Source of the DNA: Hadesarchaea archaeon
GTDB taxonomy: Archaea; Hadarchaeota; Hadarchaeia; Hadarchaeales; Hadarchaeaceae
Direction: 5' to 3'
Assembly (NCBI GenBank): GCA_003661465.1
Contig: QMWE01000065.1
Coordinates: 1-5,651, forward strand
Length of the DNA: 5,651 nucleotides
The position numbers were made by a program, and so were the translations under genes. Positions 1 to 2,868 of this stretch are shown one piece after another; positions within the stretch are counted from its first letter, which is position 1, and every line of letters starts with the position of its first letter. The notes under the pieces are model-generated. The model was given only the letters and a program-made list of their open reading frames with translations. It was not told the origin of the DNA and did not search any database.

Positions 1-15
1 ACTAGGTCCCTCCGG

Positions 16-531
16 TTAATCAGCCCTTAGGTTTTTCAATCGCTCCACCGCTCCAATCTCTCGCATAAACTCAAGCACGGACTTGGGGACAAGATGCTCC
101 CACCTCTTCCCCTTCAAGATCCGATCGCGGATTTCCATCCCCTGAAACTCTTCACGTTTGAACTGCGGTTGCACCCTGACCTCGTATCCCGCCTCCCTGA
201 ACAGACGTTGTACCCACGGGTTCCCCGAGTAGACCACCGAAAACTCAGGGGTCAAAGATCGTACGTGGGAGACCCATTTCGCATCATCATACACGTCCGG
301 GATGAGAACGATGCGAACGTGTGAGCGATCTATCCCTGCCTCCTCGATAGCCCTCTCGAGCATGACCACGCGTTCCTCAGCGGTGAAGGGGTTCTCAAAT
401 GTGTGTCCCTCCTGAGAACTTCCAACCCCGATCACCAGCTCGTCGCATTTCCCCAAGATGTATTTGAAGACCTCCAAGTGCCCGCGGTGCACCGGCTGAA
501 ACCTACCCACGAACAGAGCACGTTCTCCCAT
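16..531 (-). CDS. nadM: Nicotinamide-nucleotide adenylyltransferase, archaeal NadM type (171 aa)
   Basis: This enzyme transfers AMP from ATP to nicotinamide mononucleotide to make NAD+ in the cytoplasm. The sequence shows the nucleotidyltransferase signature GRFQPVHRGH at residues 9-18, with the (H/T)xGH element at H15-H18. Further family features are GVGSSQ at 35-40, ENPFTAEER at 46-54, SLTPEF and VYSGNP around 92-105, and the C-terminal GMEIRDRI at 131-138 followed by KRWEHLVPK. These line up well with methanogen NMN adenylyltransferases, and the length is normal. In the last motif the family usually has GTEIR, so Met replaces Thr here. The ATG at 531 is preceded by GAAGGGG on the minus strand (542-536), which supports this start. 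It lies 71 bases downstream of the ATP-cone gene on the same strand and may share its transcript. The identification is secure; the operon link is inference. Confidence 0.95.
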   Translation of the reverse strand: MGERALFVGRFQPVHRGHLEVFKYILGKCDELVIGVGSSQEGHTFENPFTAEERVVMLERAIEEAGIDRSHVRIVLIPDVYDDAKWVSHVRSLTPEFSVVYSGNPWVQRLFREAGYEVRVQPQFKREEFQGMEIRDRILKGKRWEHLVPKSVLEFMREIGAVERLKNLRAD

Positions 532-535
532 GGAG

Positions 536-542
536 CCCCTTC
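536..542 (-). promoter_or_regulatory. Ribosome binding site of the NMN adenylyltransferase gene
   Basis: The minus strand reads GAAGGGG then CTCC then ATG. The purine run sits four bases before the start codon and supports the start at 531. Confidence 0.5.
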
Positions 543-555
543 AAAATTTGAAAGT

Positions 556-586
556 CCGACCACTACTTTAACTTTTGGTTGGTCGG
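556..586. repeat. Inverted repeat, 7-bp arms, 17-base loop
   Basis: CCGACCA (556-562) is perfectly complementary to TGGTCGG (580-586). It lies between the end of the ATP-cone gene and the start of the adenylyltransferase gene. In the minus-strand transcript it would form a hairpin 16 bases after the upstream stop codon. No long T-run follows it directly, so a terminator role is uncertain; an operator or RNA-processing site is equally possible. The right arm overlaps the 17-bp direct repeat copy at 582-598. Confidence 0.45.
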
Positions 587-598
587 CGATGCTGGCAG
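582..598. repeat. Direct repeat copy 1 (17 bp), intergenic
   Basis: The plus-strand sequence GTCGGCGATGCTGGCAG here is identical over 17 bases to 735-751. This copy lies just downstream of the ATP-cone stop codon, in the leader of the adenylyltransferase gene. The other copy is inside the ATP-cone coding sequence. Confidence 0.85.
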
Positions 599-602
599 AG
601 AA

Positions 603-851
603 CTATTTCTTTTTAGTGGCTTCGTATTGTTCCCAGTTCTTTCTCCATTCTGGCTTCATCCTGCCCAAGCGATCCAAAACGAGCACCCTTATCTCGCTCG
701 TGGGCATCTGGTCACGCGCAGTTTTTTGAATGTCGTCGGCGATGCTGGCAGCGACATCCGGTGGGGCCCCGGCCTTTGTACAGGAGTCAACTATCTTCTG
801 CCGATGGAAAGGTTCTGCCTTTCCATTCTTCTTTATAACCTGAATCGGCAC
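603..851 (-). CDS. Stand-alone ATP-cone domain protein (82 aa)
   Basis: The whole protein is a single ATP-cone, the nucleotide-binding module that senses ATP/dATP at the N-terminus of ribonucleotide reductases and in the repressor NrdR. The opening strand pattern is VIKKNGKAEPFHRQKI (residues 5-20). A helical middle with the conserved SEIRVLVLDRL (52-62) follows, and the tail is Lys-rich. NrdR normally carries a four-cysteine zinc ribbon before the cone; here the only cysteine is C24 and there is no room for the ribbon, so this is not NrdR. No reductase catalytic domain follows. The start is GTG at 851, chosen because AGGGGG lies three bases upstream; the overlapping ATG at 853 is in another frame and stops after six codons. 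It is divergent from thiC and upstream of the adenylyltransferase gene. Its role is unknown; nucleotide-sensing regulation is a family-based guess. Confidence 0.85.
   Translation of the reverse strand: MPIQVIKKNGKAEPFHRQKIVDSCTKAGAPPDVAASIADDIQKTARDQMPTSEIRVLVLDRLGRMKPEWRKNWEQYEATKKK
735..751. repeat. Direct repeat copy 2 (17 bp), inside the ATP-cone gene
   Basis: This is the partner of 582-598. On the minus strand it encodes part of the AASIAD segment (residues 34-39) of the ATP-cone protein, so this is likely the parent copy and the intergenic one the derivative. Beyond the exact match, both copies are followed on the minus strand by an A-rich CAAAA string offset by about two bases. Confidence 0.85.
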
Positions 852-935
852 ATTCCCCCTATATCTTATGTGTCTTCCGGCTTAAAAATGAAAACTTTTT
901 CAGCGATACCGGAGTAAGATGATAGGGCGCGTGCT
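852..935. promoter_or_regulatory. Divergent promoter region between the ATP-cone gene and thiC
   Basis: This 84-base spacer must carry both promoters. Possible TATA-type boxes are CTATATC (859-865) and TTAAAAA (882-888) for thiC; the second would put transcription start near 910, about 25 bases before the ATG. On the minus strand TTTTTAA over 882-888 could serve the ATP-cone gene. The arms TCCGG (876-880) and CCGGA (909-913) bracket an AAAAC/TTTT core and are centred near 895, a possible operator. There is no TPP riboswitch signature and the leader is too short for one. The box assignments are pattern matching only. Confidence 0.4.
855..860 (-). promoter_or_regulatory. Ribosome binding site fixing the GTG start of the ATP-cone gene
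   Basis: The minus strand reads AGGGGG, then AAT, then GTG. This is the only strong purine run nearby and it supports the GTG at 851 over the out-of-frame ATG at 853. Confidence 0.5.
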
Positions 936-2216
936 ATGCAGATGAGGGAAGCCAAACGTGGGAAGACAACGCCGGAGATGAAAGCAGTCGCGGAGGCAGA
1001 GGGCATAGACATCAAATTTATTCAGAGAGGTCTGGCAGCCGGAAGGTTGATCATACCCAAAAACGCCAAGAGGGAAAACGTCTCGGTCGTGGGGATAGGA
1101 GAAGGACTATCCACAAAAGTCAACGCAAATGTCGGCACCTCTCCGGACTATGTAAGGTTGGATGAGGAGGTCGAAAAAGCGAAAATCGCCGTCAGATATG
1201 GGGCGGACACGGTGATGGACCTCAGCGTGGGGGGAAACATCGACGAAGTGAGGCGCAACATCCTTCGGTCTGTGGCTGTTCCGGTGGGAACGGTTCCGGT
1301 GTATCAGGCAGGAATCGAGGCCGCGAAAAGTGGCAGCGTGGTGGACATGAGCTCTGACGATATTTTCAACACCATCAGAAAACAGGCGGAAGACGGCGTG
1401 GACTTCATGACCGTCCACTGCGGCGTGACACGTGCAGCCGTCGAGACTTTGAGACGTGCCAAAAGATTACTGGATGTCGTGAGTCGAGGAGGTGCAATGC
1501 ATGCTGCATGGATAATTCACAACGAACGCGAGAATCCACTGTACGCCGAATTTGATTATCTCCTGGAGATAGCCAAAGAATTTGATCTGACCCTCAGCCT
1601 CGGGGATGGAATGCGACCTGGATGTCTGGCCGATGCATCCGATGTAGTTCAATTTCAAGAGTTGCTCACCTTGGGAAAACTCGTGGAACGGGCAAGAGAG
1701 ATGGATGTCCAAGTGATGGTGGAGGGCCCCGGCCACCTCCCGATCGACCATATAAATGCAAACATCCAGATAGAGAAGGCCGTGTGCGACGGGGCCCCAT
1801 TTTACGTGCTCGGCCCGCTGGTGACCGACATCGCTCCGGGATACGATCACTGGGTCGGGGCAATAGGGGGCGCCATCGCTTCTTGGGCTGGAGCCGACTT
1901 CTTGTGCTACCTCACCCCCGCAGAACACCTGTGCTTGCCTTCGGTGGAAGATGTAAAAGAAGGAGTAATCGCCACGAAGATAGCTGCCCACGTGGGAGAC
2001 CTAGCGAAGGGCATAGGCACTGAGCGGGACGACAAGATGGCCACGGCCAGAAGGGAACTTAACTGGGCCGAACAGTTCAAACTCGCCATTGATCCGGAAA
2101 AGGCCAGAGAGCTTCGCAGAAAGCGTCCGCCCACGTTGGACCCCAACGTCTGCGCTATGTGTGGAAACTGGTGTGCCATAAAAATGGTGGAGGAGTACTT
2201 GAAAAGATCAAAATGA
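936..2216 (+). CDS. thiC: Phosphomethylpyrimidine synthase ThiC (426 aa)
   Basis: ThiC is a radical S-adenosylmethionine enzyme that rearranges aminoimidazole ribotide into hydroxymethylpyrimidine phosphate, the pyrimidine precursor of thiamine. Family blocks appear in order: KVNANVGTS (61-69), MDLSVGG (94-100), PVGTVPVYQA (116-125), VHCGVTR (160-166), LGDGMRPG (222-229), EGPGHLPI (263-270), GPLVTDIAPGYDH (293-305), LCYLTPAEH (323-331) and KIAAHVGDLAKG (348-359). H267 and H331 sit where family structures bind the active-site metal. The C-terminal cluster cysteines are C406, C409 and C413 (spacing CX2CX3C). The length fits the short archaeal/clostridial form lacking the N-terminal extension of proteobacterial ThiC (about 630 residues). 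The start is the ATG at 936; the in-frame ATG at 942 is possible, and the nearest GGAG (911-914) is too far away to decide. No other thiamine gene is in the window. Divergent from the ATP-cone gene and convergent with the surface operon. Confidence 0.97.
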   Translation: MQMREAKRGKTTPEMKAVAEAEGIDIKFIQRGLAAGRLIIPKNAKRENVSVVGIGEGLSTKVNANVGTSPDYVRLDEEVEKAKIAVRYGADTVMDLSVGGNIDEVRRNILRSVAVPVGTVPVYQAGIEAAKSGSVVDMSSDDIFNTIRKQAEDGVDFMTVHCGVTRAAVETLRRAKRLLDVVSRGGAMHAAWIIHNERENPLYAEFDYLLEIAKEFDLTLSLGDGMRPGCLADASDVVQFQELLTLGKLVERAREMDVQVMVEGPGHLPIDHINANIQIEKAVCDGAPFYVLGPLVTDIAPGYDHWVGAIGGAIASWAGADFLCYLTPAEHLCLPSVEDVKEGVIATKIAAHVGDLAKGIGTERDDKMATARRELNWAEQFKLAIDPEKARELRRKRPPTLDPNVCAMCGNWCAIKMVEEYLKRSK

Positions 2217-2218
2217 AG

Positions 2219-2319
2219 TTATTTCTCCATCACCAAGATGTTCTCCCGGCCCTTTTTTATCTTACGGGTCAAGGGGCCCGATCCTGCCAGGTTTTGTAGT
2301 TCAAAAGGAACTCACCCAT
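2219..2319 (-). other. Coding-like convergent spacer; possible frameshifted micro-ORF
   Basis: On the minus strand, 2311-2219 reads 30 codons without a stop, ending in TAA, and its last part (LTRKIKKGRENILVMEK) looks like a protein C-terminus. It has no convincing start of its own. A second frame has an ATG at 2319 with AGGAG five bases upstream (2329-2325), overlaps the end of the 184-residue gene, and stops after 16 codons at TGA (2271-2269). A one-base backward shift at the run CCCCTTGA just before that stop would join the two into a 33-residue basic peptide. It could be a tiny gene with a frameshift, the decayed 3' end of a lost gene, an alternative C-terminus of the neighbour, or chance. 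No function is assigned. Confidence 0.25.
2253..2258 (+). terminator. Possible T-run terminator after thiC
   Basis: Six T residues lie 37 bases after the thiC stop, preceded by GGCCC. Archaeal transcription often ends at short T-runs without a hairpin. There is no strong stem, only a weak 5-bp GGCCC/GGGCC pairing around the run. Confidence 0.3.
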
Positions 2320-2855
2320 GTTATCTCCTGATTGTCCATATTGATCATCGCCATGCCCATTGACCACTTGGTCCATTCGGGGAGATAGTCGTCGACATAC
2401 ATGAAGTGGTACGCATTCTGATCTTCAACCTTGGAAAACCCGTGCGGGACCAATTTTTTCCCGCTCCATTCCGAGGTTATTTGAGAGCAAATGGCCCACG
2501 CCGCGGCGATTTCCTCATTTTCGGCCTCCGCATCGAGACATATCGAGACCTCCCGAGAGATCGAATCGTAGAATAACAGGACGGAACCTCTGTTGTCGAT
2601 CACGGCACCGGCGGCTATGAGATCTTGATTTTCCGTGGATACATAAAACTGGATATCGATCTTTTCTGTGCTGATCCCCTTTTTCTCCCCGAGCGCGAGT
2701 TTGATGTTGTCCTCCAGCGACCCTCCAAGTTGGACGGAGGGGGTGGACGGCGGAGGCGTTTCGGTCGAAGGACTACCTAGAATGAGATAGAAAACCGTGA
2801 GAAATACGAGGACTCCGAGAAAACCGGCGAATATCGCGAGGCGAATTTTTCCCAT
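2301..2855 (-). CDS. Membrane-anchored protein of unknown function (184 aa)
   Basis: I do not recognise the family. A short basic N-terminus (MGKIR) is followed by one hydrophobic segment (about residues 6-27), then a Ser/Thr/Pro linker (28-40), then a soluble domain (about 44-184) that should face outward. The domain has two cysteines (C106, C123) that could pair, alternating strand-like stretches (IDIQFYVS, SVLLFYD, VSICLD), and a Trp/Met/Tyr-rich end. The hydrophobic segment lacks a lipobox cysteine, so a signal anchor is more likely than a lipoprotein. The open frame extends to 2927, but that would overlap the upstream gene; the ATG at 2855 has a strong purine-rich site just before it. 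It begins 13 bases after the peptidase gene's stop, so the two are almost certainly co-transcribed. A partner, anchor or inhibitor role toward the peptidase is inference from context only. Confidence 0.8.
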   Translation of the reverse strand: MGKIRLAIFAGFLGVLVFLTVFYLILGSPSTETPPPSTPSVQLGGSLEDNIKLALGEKKGISTEKIDIQFYVSTENQDLIAAGAVIDNRGSVLLFYDSISREVSICLDAEAENEEIAAAWAICSQITSEWSGKKLVPHGFSKVEDQNAYHFMYVDDYLPEWTKWSMGMAMINMDNQEITWVSSF

Positions 2856-2857
2856 AT

Positions 2858-2867
2858 CCTTCTCCCC
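2858..2867 (-). promoter_or_regulatory. Ribosome binding site deciding the start of the 184-residue protein
   Basis: The minus strand reads GGGGAGAAGG, then AT, then ATG, directly after the TAG of the upstream gene. GGAG lies six bases before the start. It supports the start at 2855 over the upstream ATG at 2927, and indicates translation coupled to the preceding gene. Confidence 0.65.
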
Positions 2868-2868
2868 T

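Noticed and set aside
579..917. 112-codon plus-strand open frame across the ATP-cone gene
   Set aside because: Antisense to a recognised domain protein; its repeated VGDAG comes from the 17-bp DNA duplication, not from a real protein repeat.
852..935. TPP riboswitch upstream of thiC
   Set aside because: The spacer lacks the conserved CUGAGA-type thi-box core and is too short to hold the aptamer and a leader.
1467..1991. 174-codon open frame antisense to thiC
   Set aside because: It lies wholly inside the confidently identified thiC, is rich in His, Ser and Cys without recognisable domains, and is a shadow frame.
1622..2023. 133-codon plus-strand open frame overlapping thiC
   Set aside because: Arg/Gly/Pro-rich out-of-frame reading of thiC; no domain and no independent start signal.
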